Origin: CAYVZU01 sp964455935
GTDB lineage: Bacteria; Fibrobacterota; CAYVZU01
DNA length: 44,541 bases
Assembly: GCA_964455935.1 (NCBI GenBank)
Contig: CAYVZU010000015.1
Coordinates: 1-44,541 of the forward strand
Direction: 5' to 3'
Shown: in pieces, positions 15,423-24,000 of the stretch
Layout: each line of letters starts with the position of its first letter
How positions within the stretch are numbered: position 1 is the first letter of the stretch
Notes under the pieces: model-generated
The model's database searches: none
Seen by the model: the letters and a program-made list of their open reading frames with translations, nothing else
What the model was told of the DNA's origin: nothing
Translations under genes and position numbers: made by a program

Positions 15423-16166
15423 ATGAAACAGAAGCTTGTTCATGCACTCTCGGCAGGTTTGTTTGCCTGCTTCACGCTCATTTCTGCCACGCCTTCCACC
15501 CAGAACTGGACTGTCTGCGTTACAGACGTTCAGCCGTTTGGCGTTCTTCATGTTGGAGTGGACAACTATTTCACGGCCTTTCGGAAATTTGCGGACGGGG
15601 CCGGAGCTTTTCCCACGGATGTGGGGCTGACCCTTGGGATCCTTCCGTTTCAGAAGCTTCAGATGGAAATAGGGGTGGATCTCATTGAGCCCACGGACCA
15701 TCCCCTCCTCTTTAACGCGAAACTTGGAACGCCCGAGGGAGGTTTGTTCAAGCATTCACCCGGGCTTAGCCTGGGGATCTTCAATGCGGGCATAGAATCC
15801 AATATCACGACGCAAAACACGCTGCACCTGGAGGCGGGCAAAACAATCCCGCTCGTCGGCCGCATGTTCGCCGGCTATTATGTTGGGAACAAAAATGTAT
15901 TGGGCGAGGAAAATAAGGGATTTATGGCCGCTTTTGACCGCGGTATTTGGAAAGACAAAACCGGCGATTACAACAAGCTGGTTCTGAGTCTCGATTACGC
16001 TCACGGCAAAAACGCCCTGGGAGGCGGCGCGGCAGGTCTTTATTACTACTTCAACAAGGACATCTCACTATTAACCGGACCGGTTTGGTTCAATGACGAA
16101 TCCGTCAATGGCAAATGGAAAATCACGGTTCAGCTCGATATCAATGTCAAAGCATTTGGGGGATAG
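15423..16166 (+). CDS. Putative outer-membrane protein in the amt operon
   Basis: The 247-aa protein has a typical Sec signal (MKQKLVHALSAGLFACFTLISA, cleavage near residue 22-24). The mature part alternates short polar and hydrophobic stretches with many Gly and aromatic residues (PGLSLGIFNAGIES, GRMFAGYYVGN, LVLSLDYAHGKN, AAGLYYYFNKD) and ends with a beta-strand-like KITVQLDINVKAFGG. This suits a small beta-barrel or a related outer-membrane protein. I do not recognise a named family. AAAGGGG precedes the ATG. It lies between amtB and the PII gene under the same sigma-54 promoter, so a part in ammonium or nitrogen-compound passage is suggested by position only. Confidence 0.7.
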   Translation: MKQKLVHALSAGLFACFTLISATPSTQNWTVCVTDVQPFGVLHVGVDNYFTAFRKFADGAGAFPTDVGLTLGILPFQKLQMEIGVDLIEPTDHPLLFNAKLGTPEGGLFKHSPGLSLGIFNAGIESNITTQNTLHLEAGKTIPLVGRMFAGYYVGNKNVLGEENKGFMAAFDRGIWKDKTGDYNKLVLSLDYAHGKNALGGGAAGLYYYFNKDISLLTGPVWFNDESVNGKWKITVQLDINVKAFGG

Positions 16167-16206
16167 TGTCGATCTCACGACGGCTTGATTTACGAGGAGG
16201 CCCATT

Positions 16207-16548
16207 ATGAAACTGGTAATCGCAATTATTCAGCCTCACAAACTCGACGACGTTCTTCGGGCGCTGGATGACAACGAAATTTATCTAAAGACGGTCAGCA
16301 CTGTTTTGGGATGCGGCCGGCAAAAAGGCGTTTCGGAAGTGTACCGTGGTGTGAAGGAAGCCGGGAATCTTCTCAAGAAGGTCCGCCTCGAAATCGCGGT
16401 CAACAACGATTTTCTGGCGCCGACCGTCGAGGCGATTTCCACGGCGGCCCGAACCGGCAAGGTTGGCGACGGCAAGATCTTTGTTCTGGACCTGGCCGAA
16501 TGCGTGCGGATCCGAACCGGAGAGACGGGTTGCACGGCCATTGGCTGA
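16207..16548 (+). CDS. glnB: PII nitrogen-regulatory protein lacking Tyr51
   Basis: This 113-aa PII protein aligns without gaps to E. coli GlnB over its N-terminal half: IIQPHKLDDVLRAL, GCGRQKGV, EVYRGV. The nucleotide-binding block GKVGDGKIFVLDL and the RIRTGE signature are intact, so ATP/ADP and 2-oxoglutarate sensing is expected. The T-loop keeps Tyr46 (EVYRG) but position 51, the uridylylated tyrosine of GlnB and GlnK, is Glu (VKEAGNLL). Control by GlnD-type uridylylation is therefore unlikely. GAGGAGG precedes the ATG. As the partner of Amt in the same operon it should gate ammonium entry. The paralogue name (glnB or glnK) cannot be settled from sequence. Confidence 0.93.
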   Translation: MKLVIAIIQPHKLDDVLRALDDNEIYLKTVSTVLGCGRQKGVSEVYRGVKEAGNLLKKVRLEIAVNNDFLAPTVEAISTAARTGKVGDGKIFVLDLAECVRIRTGETGCTAIG

Positions 16549-16657
16549 GTGCATAGGTTTGCAACAAAAAGGTATCTTTATTTTTATTTGATACAAAATT
16601 GTCGCCAAGGTTCACGGTTGATCTGCGATTTCTCTTTGTTTTGGGGAATTGGCCATT

Positions 16658-16673
16658 TGGCATGCCGGTTGCA
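16658..16673 (+). promoter_or_regulatory. Sigma-54 promoter of type III glutamine synthetase
   Basis: TGGCATGCCGGTTGCA fits the sigma-54 consensus, with GG (16659-16660) and GC (16671-16672) separated by 10 nt. The expected start lies near 16684, about 50 nt before the ATG. No perfect NifA-type TGT-N10-ACA site was found in the 110 nt upstream. Confidence 0.87.
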
Positions 16674-16732
16674 TTAAATAAAATTCCTTCGCAAAATACG
16701 AACAGAAAAAAGAGATCCAAACGGGAGGAACC

Positions 16733-18931
16733 ATGAGCCATCCAGGAACGCGCGCCAGTGTGGCGCAGAGCATTGCCGAAGCAAGAATTCACGAAGGAGC
16801 GCCGATGACTCATTCGGAGCAGGATGTGACCAACATCTTCGGCCAGTACGTTTTTGACGACCGGGCCATGAAGCGATACCTGCCGCCCGAAGTATACGGC
16901 AAATTCCGGAAGACCATTGACAAACACGAGCCTCTCGACATTACCGTTGCCGACGGCGTTGCCAAGGGAATGATGGAATGGGCTTTGGCCAATGGCGCCA
17001 CGCATTTCACACACTGGTTTCAGCCCATGACCGGGCTGACTGCGGAGAAGCACGACTCGTTCTTCTCCCCCATCGACGGTGGTGGAACCATCAGCAAATT
17101 TTCGGGAAAAGAACTCGTCAAGGGCGAACCCGATGCGAGCAGCTTTCCTTCTGGTGGGCTGCGCGCCACCTTCGAAGCGCGAGGCTATACGGCCTGGGAC
17201 CCGACCTCGCCGGCTTTCCTGCAGACCAATGCGCGTGGGAAAACCCTTACCATTCCCACGGCATTTTGTTCCTACACGGGATTTGTTCTGGACAAGAAAA
17301 CACCTTTGCTGCGATCCATCGAGGTCATCTCAAAGCAGGCGCTTCGCCTTCTTCGCGTATTTGGCAATACCAAAGCGCAGTATGTGAATCCAACAGTGGG
17401 TCCGGAACAGGAATATTTCCTCATTGACCGGCGCTATTACAATTTGCGGCCCGACCTGATCGCGACCGGCCGCACGCTGTTCGGCGCTTTGCCGCCCAAG
17501 GGACAGCAGATGGAAGACCACTATTTTGGCTCGGTACGCCAACGCGTACTCTCGTTTATGATGGACGTGGAAAACGAGCTCTTCAAGCTGGGGGTCCCGG
17601 TCAAGACGCGCCACAATGAAGTGGCGCCCGCCCAGTTCGAGTTCGCTCCATTGTTCGAGCATGTCAATGTGGCGACCGACCACAACCTGGTCGTGATGGA
17701 GAAACTCCAGAATGTGGCGCAGAAGCACGGCCTGGTGTGCCTGCTGCACGAAAAGCCCTTCGCGGGAATTAACGGCTCGGGCAAGCACAACAACTGGTCC
17801 ATGGCCGATTCCGAGGGCAACAACCTTCTGGATCCCGGCAGGACGCCGCACGAAAACGCCCAGTTTCTGACGTTTTTGGTCGCCGTGATTCGCGCGGTGA
17901 ACCAATACGCCGAGGTCCTGCGCGTCGCCGTCTGCGGCGCCGGGAACGACCATCGCCTGGGCGCGAATGAGGCGCCTCCGGCCATTATTTCGGTTTTTCT
18001 GGGCGACCAGCTTACCGATATTGTGGAGCAGATTGAAAAAGGAAAGACGACGGGTTCAAAACAGGGCGGAACCCTGGAAGTGGGCGTCAGCACCATGCCG
18101 GTTCTTCCCAAAGATGCTACGGACCGGAACCGGACATCGCCGTTTGCGTTTACGGGCAATAAATTCGAGTTCCGTGCCGTGGGTTCGAGTCAGACTGTTT
18201 CCAGCGCCAACATTGTTCTCAATACAATCGTGGCGGAGAGTCTTGATTATTTCGCGACGCAGCTTGAGGATGCCGCCAAGGATCCGGGGACTTTCAACAA
18301 GAAGCTCCAGGAGCTTTTGCGCAAAGAGATTGCCGCGAACAAGCAGATCATTTTCAATGGCGATAACTACACGGATGATTGGAAGAAGGAGGCAAAGCGC
18401 CGGGGATTACCCAATTATACGTCAACTGTCGATGCGCTTCCGGCCTTCGTGTCCAAGAAATCAGAGGAGCTTTTTACCCGGTACAAGATCTTCAATGCGA
18501 CCGAGATCGAGGCCCGCTACGAGATTATGTTGGAAAATTATGTAAAGACCGTGAAGATCGAGGCGGACCTTTGCGCGGAGATGGCGCGGAACCTGATTCT
18601 TCCCGTGTGCGTCCGATACCAGAAGGAAGTGGCCGATACGATCTGCGCGGCCAAAACGGCCGATCCCAAATCGATCCAGAAAGGGCAGAAGGATTTGCTG
18701 AAGAGAGTGTCCTCGCTCACATCGGAGCTCTATGGCGTGGTTGAGGAATTGGCTTTGGCCAAAGACAAGGCCAACGATGCCAAAGACATGTTGGGCAAGG
18801 CGAAGAACTGGAACCAGAAGGTCTTGCCCTTGATGCTAAAAGTCCGCAAAGTCTCGGATGAGCTGGAGACAGTTGTCGACGATCGTCTCTGGCCTCTGCC
18901 GAAGTACCGCGAGATGCTGTTCTTGTATTAA
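16733..18931 (+). CDS. glnN: Glutamine synthetase type III (GlnN)
   Basis: At 732 aa this is a hexamer-of-hexamers type III enzyme that makes glutamine from glutamate, ammonia and ATP. Family blocks are present: THWFQPMTGLTAEKHDSF, GGTISKFSGKEL, NPTVGPEQEYFLID, RHNEVAPAQFEFAP, FAGINGSGKHNNWS, GNDHRLGANEAPPAI and RNRTSPFAFTGNKFEFR. Two starts carry good ribosome sites: ATG 16733 (GGGAGG) and ATG 16805 (AAGGAG). I kept the first, which gives the usual family length. It stands alone behind a sigma-54 promoter, 184 nt after the PII gene. Type III enzymes are not adenylylated, which fits a control scheme based on transcription and PII. Confidence 0.96.
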   Translation: MSHPGTRASVAQSIAEARIHEGAPMTHSEQDVTNIFGQYVFDDRAMKRYLPPEVYGKFRKTIDKHEPLDITVADGVAKGMMEWALANGATHFTHWFQPMTGLTAEKHDSFFSPIDGGGTISKFSGKELVKGEPDASSFPSGGLRATFEARGYTAWDPTSPAFLQTNARGKTLTIPTAFCSYTGFVLDKKTPLLRSIEVISKQALRLLRVFGNTKAQYVNPTVGPEQEYFLIDRRYYNLRPDLIATGRTLFGALPPKGQQMEDHYFGSVRQRVLSFMMDVENELFKLGVPVKTRHNEVAPAQFEFAPLFEHVNVATDHNLVVMEKLQNVAQKHGLVCLLHEKPFAGINGSGKHNNWSMADSEGNNLLDPGRTPHENAQFLTFLVAVIRAVNQYAEVLRVAVCGAGNDHRLGANEAPPAIISVFLGDQLTDIVEQIEKGKTTGSKQGGTLEVGVSTMPVLPKDATDRNRTSPFAFTGNKFEFRAVGSSQTVSSANIVLNTIVAESLDYFATQLEDAAKDPGTFNKKLQELLRKEIAANKQIIFNGDNYTDDWKKEAKRRGLPNYTSTVDALPAFVSKKSEELFTRYKIFNATEIEARYEIMLENYVKTVKIEADLCAEMARNLILPVCVRYQKEVADTICAAKTADPKSIQKGQKDLLKRVSSLTSELYGVVEELALAKDKANDAKDMLGKAKNWNQKVLPLMLKVRKVSDELETVVDDRLWPLPKYREMLFLY

Positions 18932-19024
18932 GCGGGGGAGCACGAGCAGAGCGTGGGATAATTTATCAATGTTGCAGATGAGCGCAGGTTCATAATTCTG
19001 GCACATCCGCAGGGGATTCAAGCA

Positions 19025-19061
19025 GGGGCGTTCCGGTACCGGGATGCCCCCGCGTATTTTT
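19025..19061 (+). terminator. Rho-independent terminator after glutamine synthetase
   Basis: GGGGCGTTCC pairs with GGGATGCCCC (two G-T wobbles) around GGTACC, then GCGTATTTTTG follows. It lies about 95 nt after the stop of glnN and just before nadE, separating the two transcripts. Confidence 0.65.
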
Positions 19062-19113
19062 GACCTGTTTCTCGAATGGCTTTAGCCCATCCAAAGAGCT
19101 AATTTATGGCGTA

Positions 19114-20736
19114 ATGAACGCACCCCTCTGCATTGCTCTCGCCCAGCTCAATTCCACGCTGGGTGATTTGGCTGGCAATGCCAACCTTATCATCAGCACC
19201 ATCGAGAAGGCCAAGTCCAAAGGGGCGGATCTAGTGGTGTTTCCCGAGTTGGCCTTGTGTGGGTATCCTCCCGAGGACCTGCTGCTGAAGCGTTCGTTCC
19301 TTGAAACATGCAGGGCCGAACTGGAGCGCGTGGTCGCCAATGCCGCGGCGCCTGCGCTAGTGGGATTCCCGGAACTGGACAGCGGGAACCGTTACAATGC
19401 CGCCGCTTTCATTTCGAATGGAAGGATCCAGTCGGTTTATCGGAAAGTGGAATTGCCCAATTACGGCGTGTTCGATGAAAAAAGATATTTCCTCCCCGGG
19501 AATTCTCCGGTCACGATTGATATCGGGGGAACTCAAGTCGCGGTTTCGATTTGCGAGGACATCTGGGTCCCGGGCGGCTTGGCTGAACAATGGGCAGCCG
19601 GGAGCAAGCCGCAGGCAACCATCAATATTTCGGCCTCCCCATTTCATATCGGCAAACTCGATCAGCGACTGGCGATTGCGCGCCGGTTTGCGGCTGCAAC
19701 GCAAACGCCGGTTGTCTATGTGAATCTGGTGGGCGGACAGGACGAGCTTGTGTTCGATGGGGCCAGCTTCGTGGTGGATTCCTCGGGAGCGGTCCTTGGC
19801 TGCGGCCGTCGGTTTGAGGAGAAGTTACTCTTTGCGGAAGTCTCGGACGGCGGGATCAAGATGGATCAGTCCTGTCCAAGACAATGGGGTCAACTTGAAG
19901 AGATATTCGAAGCCCTGGTGCTTGGGACGCGAGATTATATCCGCAAGGTGGGCGCGAAGAAGGTTGTCATTGGCCTGAGCGGCGGAATCGATTCTTCGCT
20001 GGTCGCGGCTATCGCGGTGGAAGCGCTCGGCAAAGAAAATGTAGCCGGGGTTACAATGCCGTCGCAATACTCGTCAAAAGAGACGCGTTCCGACGCCGAG
20101 ATCCTGGCCCGCAATTTGGGTATTGACTTCCTGGAGGTGCCGATCAAAGGTGTTTTTGATTCCACCATTGATTCCATGCATCAGGCCCTGAAGAAAGGGG
20201 AGCCTGGAATCGAACTCGAAAATCTGCAGGCCCGTATTCGCGGCAACATCCTGATGACCCTGAGCAATAAGTATGGATGGATTGTCCTCAGCACGGGAAA
20301 CAAGAGCGAAATGGCCGTTGGGTACTCCACCCTGTATGGGGACATGTGCGGCGGCTATGCGGTGATCAAAGACGTTCCAAAGACCTGGGTATTTGAACTG
20401 GCTCGCCTCTATAATCAGAAGAACGGCCGCGATGTGATTCCGCAAAGCGTTATCGACCGGCCGCCCACCGCGGAATTGCGGCCCAACCAGAAAGATGAAG
20501 ATTCGCTGCCGCCTTATGTCGTGCTTGACCCGATCTTGCAGGCCTATGTGGAAGAAGACCTTTCGCCCGCGGATATCGTGGCCCGCGGATTCGATTCGGC
20601 CGTTGTCTCCAAGGTTATCCGTCTGGTGGATTTTAACGAATTCAAACGCCGCCAGGCCCCGCCCGGAGTGAAGATCACCCCCAAAGCCTTTGGCCGCGAC
20701 CGCCGCATGCCCATTGCAAACGCATACAGACCGTAG
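19114..20736 (+). CDS. nadE: Glutamine-dependent NAD(+) synthetase
   Basis: This 540-aa two-domain enzyme performs the last step of NAD synthesis. The N-terminal nitrilase-type glutaminase carries its triad in FPELALCGY (Glu), YRKVELPNY (Lys) and SICEDIW (Cys). The C-terminal synthetase has the P-loop IGLSGGIDSSLVA and the LSTGNKSEMAVGY and TLYGDMCGG blocks. ATG 19114 (MNAPLCIALAQLN) is chosen, since the 18 codons ahead of it do not match the family; its ribosome site is weak. It takes glutamine as its amide donor, in keeping with its neighbours. No sigma-54 element precedes it. Confidence 0.95.
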   Translation: MNAPLCIALAQLNSTLGDLAGNANLIISTIEKAKSKGADLVVFPELALCGYPPEDLLLKRSFLETCRAELERVVANAAAPALVGFPELDSGNRYNAAAFISNGRIQSVYRKVELPNYGVFDEKRYFLPGNSPVTIDIGGTQVAVSICEDIWVPGGLAEQWAAGSKPQATINISASPFHIGKLDQRLAIARRFAAATQTPVVYVNLVGGQDELVFDGASFVVDSSGAVLGCGRRFEEKLLFAEVSDGGIKMDQSCPRQWGQLEEIFEALVLGTRDYIRKVGAKKVVIGLSGGIDSSLVAAIAVEALGKENVAGVTMPSQYSSKETRSDAEILARNLGIDFLEVPIKGVFDSTIDSMHQALKKGEPGIELENLQARIRGNILMTLSNKYGWIVLSTGNKSEMAVGYSTLYGDMCGGYAVIKDVPKTWVFELARLYNQKNGRDVIPQSVIDRPPTAELRPNQKDEDSLPPYVVLDPILQAYVEEDLSPADIVARGFDSAVVSKVIRLVDFNEFKRRQAPPGVKITPKAFGRDRRMPIANAYRP

Positions 20737-20752
20737 CGAAAAACGGAAGAAA

Positions 20753-20985
20753 GGCTACAGTCCACAGGCTACAGGCTTCAGGCTGGAACGGAGGACGCAA
20801 GATTTGCAGGGACACGGTTGCCGTGTCCGTCTGTCCCCCAAAGAAAACAGTGGAAGCATTACCCTGTGCCGAGATATATCTTTGGGTGGCACGCACTTGT
20901 GCGTGTCTTGGGTTCATTAGATGTCGTACTATTCTCCAATACTCCAACTCCCAACTCCTATCTCCCCGACTCCCGTCTTGACTCT
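20753..20985. repeat. Intergenic block of short repeats and hairpins before gltB
   Basis: The 306-nt gap 20737-21042 holds no gene. It contains imperfect tandem GGCTACAG/GGCTTCAG units (20753-20784) and a perfect 8-bp hairpin GGACACGG-TTG-CCGTGTCC (20810-20828). A second hairpin CACGCAC-TT-GTGCGTG lies at 20890-20905, and a CT-rich tract of ACTCCCAACTCC/GACTCCCG units spans about 20936-20985. None ends in a U tract. They look like dispersed repeat units lodged between transcripts. Confidence 0.55.
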
Positions 20986-21006
20986 TCCTGGAGCAGGTAT
21001 TATATA
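20978..21006 (+). promoter_or_regulatory. Sigma-70-type promoter of gltBD
   Basis: TTGACT (20978-20983) and TATATA (21001-21006) are separated by the optimal 17 nt, 37 nt before the gltB ATG. The -35 box overlaps the end of the CT-rich repeat tract, so that repeat may have supplied the promoter. Confidence 0.55.
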
Positions 21007-21042
21007 TGTTAATAGAGTCCATGGATAGTATTAGGTAAACTT

Positions 21043-24000
21043 ATGCAAGAATCTTTGCCGAACCCGGCTATTCCGCGCGATCAGGGGCTCTATTCCCGGG
21101 CCAATGAGCACGATGCGTGCGGCGTTGGTTTTGTGGCCAGCATCGATGGCGAGCGCAGCCATGCCATCGTTGAAAAAGGCCTCCAGGTCATTGTCAATCT
21201 CATTCATCGGGGAGCCGTGGGCGGCGACGCGAACACCGGGGACGGCGCTGGAATTCTTCTGCCCCTTCCGCATGAATTCTTCCGGAAGATCGCACCCCAA
21301 ATCGGTTTCGAATGCCCTCCTGAGGGCGATTATGGCGCGGGTATGCTGTTTTTGCCGCACGATGAAGCGCGTCGGAATGCGCTCAAAGCCCTGGCGGAAA
21401 AGACCATTCGCGACGAAGGTCTGCGGGTTCTGGGATGGCGAACGGTTCCTGTGGACGGGCATTGTCTTGGCCAAAAAGCCCAAGAGGAAAAGCCCTTCGT
21501 GGAGCAGTGTTTTGTGACTGGGGAGTCGGGCCTTGGTCTGGAGCGGCGGCTCTATGTGATTCGACGGCTGCTGGAAAAGCGTGGAATGGAACTGAATGGC
21601 GCGTTCGAGGATTTCTACATTCCTTCCTTTTCCGGGGCCACGATCGTTTACAAAGGGCTTTTTCTGGCGAATCAGGTCGCGCCCTTCTACCCCGATCTCT
21701 CGGACCCGGATTTCAAAGCGCACTTAGCCGTAATACACCAGCGTTACAGCACCAACACATTTCCTACCTGGAAGCTGGCCCAGCCGTTTCGCTATCTGGC
21801 CCACAACGGAGAGATCAACACGCTTCGCGGCAATCGCATGCAAATGGCGGCGCGCGAGAAGAGCCTGGTGTCCGAGCTGTTTGGCAAGGATATCGAGAAG
21901 CTGATTCCGATTCTGGATGCAGAGGGAAGCGATTCGGCGAATCTGGATAACGCGCTGGAGCTTCTTTATCTGGCCGGTCGCCCTTTGGCCCATTCGATGA
22001 TGATGCTGATTCCCGAGGCCTGGGGAGAGAAGTATCCCATGGGACCCGACCGCCGCGCCTTCTTCGAATACCACTCGGCCATGATGGAGCCTTGGGACGG
22101 ACCGGCGGCGGTTGTTTTTACGAATGGCGCCGAGATTGGCGCCATGCTCGATCGCAATGGCCTGCGGCCCGCGCGCTATACCATCACCAAGGATCGGCTT
22201 ATTGTTCTGGCCTCCGAGGCCGGGGTGCTCGACCTCGAACCGTCCAATGTTGTGAAAAAAGGCGGGCTTCGGCCCGGCGAAATGATCCTGGTCGACACCC
22301 GGGCCAAACGGGTGCTTTTCGATAACGAGATCAAGACACAAACCGCGCGCAAACAACCCTACCGCCGCTGGATCACCGAGAACAAGCTGACCCTCGATGG
22401 GCTGTTTGACGTGGTCGTTCCCATTTCGGTGGAGCAGGAGACGCTGTTGCGTCGCCAAAGGCTCTTTGGCTATACGCGCGAAGATATCCGGCTTATTCTT
22501 TCCACCATGGCCGAGACCGGCCATGAACCCGTGGGTTCCATGGGCAATGATGTTCCGCTGGCCGTTTTGTCGGAGCGGCCTCAGCTCCTGTATTCGTATT
22601 TCAAACAGCTCTTTGCCCAGGTTACCAATCCCCCCATCGACCCGATTCGGGAGGAACTGGTGATGTCAACCATGGTGTTCATTGGCAACCGGGGCAATAT
22701 TCTCACCGAAACACCCGAGCATGCCAGGCTGGTTAAGCTAAAGCACCCAATCCTGCGCGATATTGATATCGAACGTATAAAGCGTTTCCGCGATCCGGAT
22801 TTTCGGGCCAAGGTTCTTCCCATGTCGTTTGGCCGTGGAGGTTTGGGCAAGGACCTGGAGGCGGCGGTGACGGCCCTTTGCCGGAGCGCCCGGGCCGCTG
22901 TGGAGGAAGGCTATAATGTTCTGGTGTTGAGCGATCGCGACATTGCCGCCGACCAGGCCCCCATCCCGGCGCTGCTGGCTGTTTCGGCTGTGAACCGATA
23001 TCTCACCGATGAAGGGGTGCGTTCCTTCGTGGGATTGATTGTGGAGACGGGTGAAGCGCGCGAGGTCATGCACCTGGCCTTGCTTTTGGGCTACGGCGCA
23101 ACCGCGGTGAATCCGTATCTGGCCCTCGAAACCATCATGTCCATGCTCCAGAACGGCCACTGGGCCGAAGGCATGCGGCCCCAAAAGGTCATCGAGAATT
23201 ACGTGCAGGCTTTGCGCAAAGGGCTGCTCAAGATCATGTCGAAAATGGGAATTTCAACCCTGCGCAGCTACCGCGGAGCGCAGGTTTTCGAGGCCATAGG
23301 CCTATCGCAGGAATTGACGGACCGCTATTTTACCGGCACCAATTCCCGGGTGGGCGGCCTTGGTATGGATGGGCTGGCCCGCGAAATCAATGACCGGGTA
23401 AGGGCCGCACAAGATCCGCAGAAGATTCGGCTGGGGCTTTTGGATGCGGGCGGCCAATACGCGTATCGTAGAGACGGAGAGCGGCATTTGCTCAACCCGT
23501 TGACGATTTCACTTCTCCAACGCGCAACGCGAACGGGAAGCCACGACCTCTACAGGAACTATGCCCAACTCGTCAACGATCAGGCCCGGGCGCAGTTCAC
23601 CCTAAGGGGGCTCCTGCGGTTTCGACCGGGGGCCGGCGTTGCGTTATCCGAGGTCGAGCCCGTTGAAAGCATTATGCGGCGTTTTGTGACAGGGGCCATG
23701 TCTTTTGGCTCGATCAGCAAAGAGGCCCATGAAACGCTCGCAACAGCCATGAACCGGATTCGGGCCATGAGCAACAGCGGGGAAGGGGGCGAGGACCCGG
23801 CCCGGTACAAGCCGCTGGAAAACGGCGACAGTCTATGCAGCGCCGTCAAACAGGTGGCCAGCGGCAGATTTGGGGTCACCATCGAGTATCTGGCCAGCGC
23901 CCGCGATATCCAGATCAAAATTGCCCAGGGCGCCAAGCCGGGTGAGGGCGGCCAGCTGCCGGGCCACAAGGTCAATGAAACGATCGCCAAAGTGCGAAAC

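Noticed and set aside
19001..19022. Third sigma-54 site before nadE (CTGGCACATCCGCAGGGG)
   Set aside because: It has TGGCAC but no GC element at the required distance.
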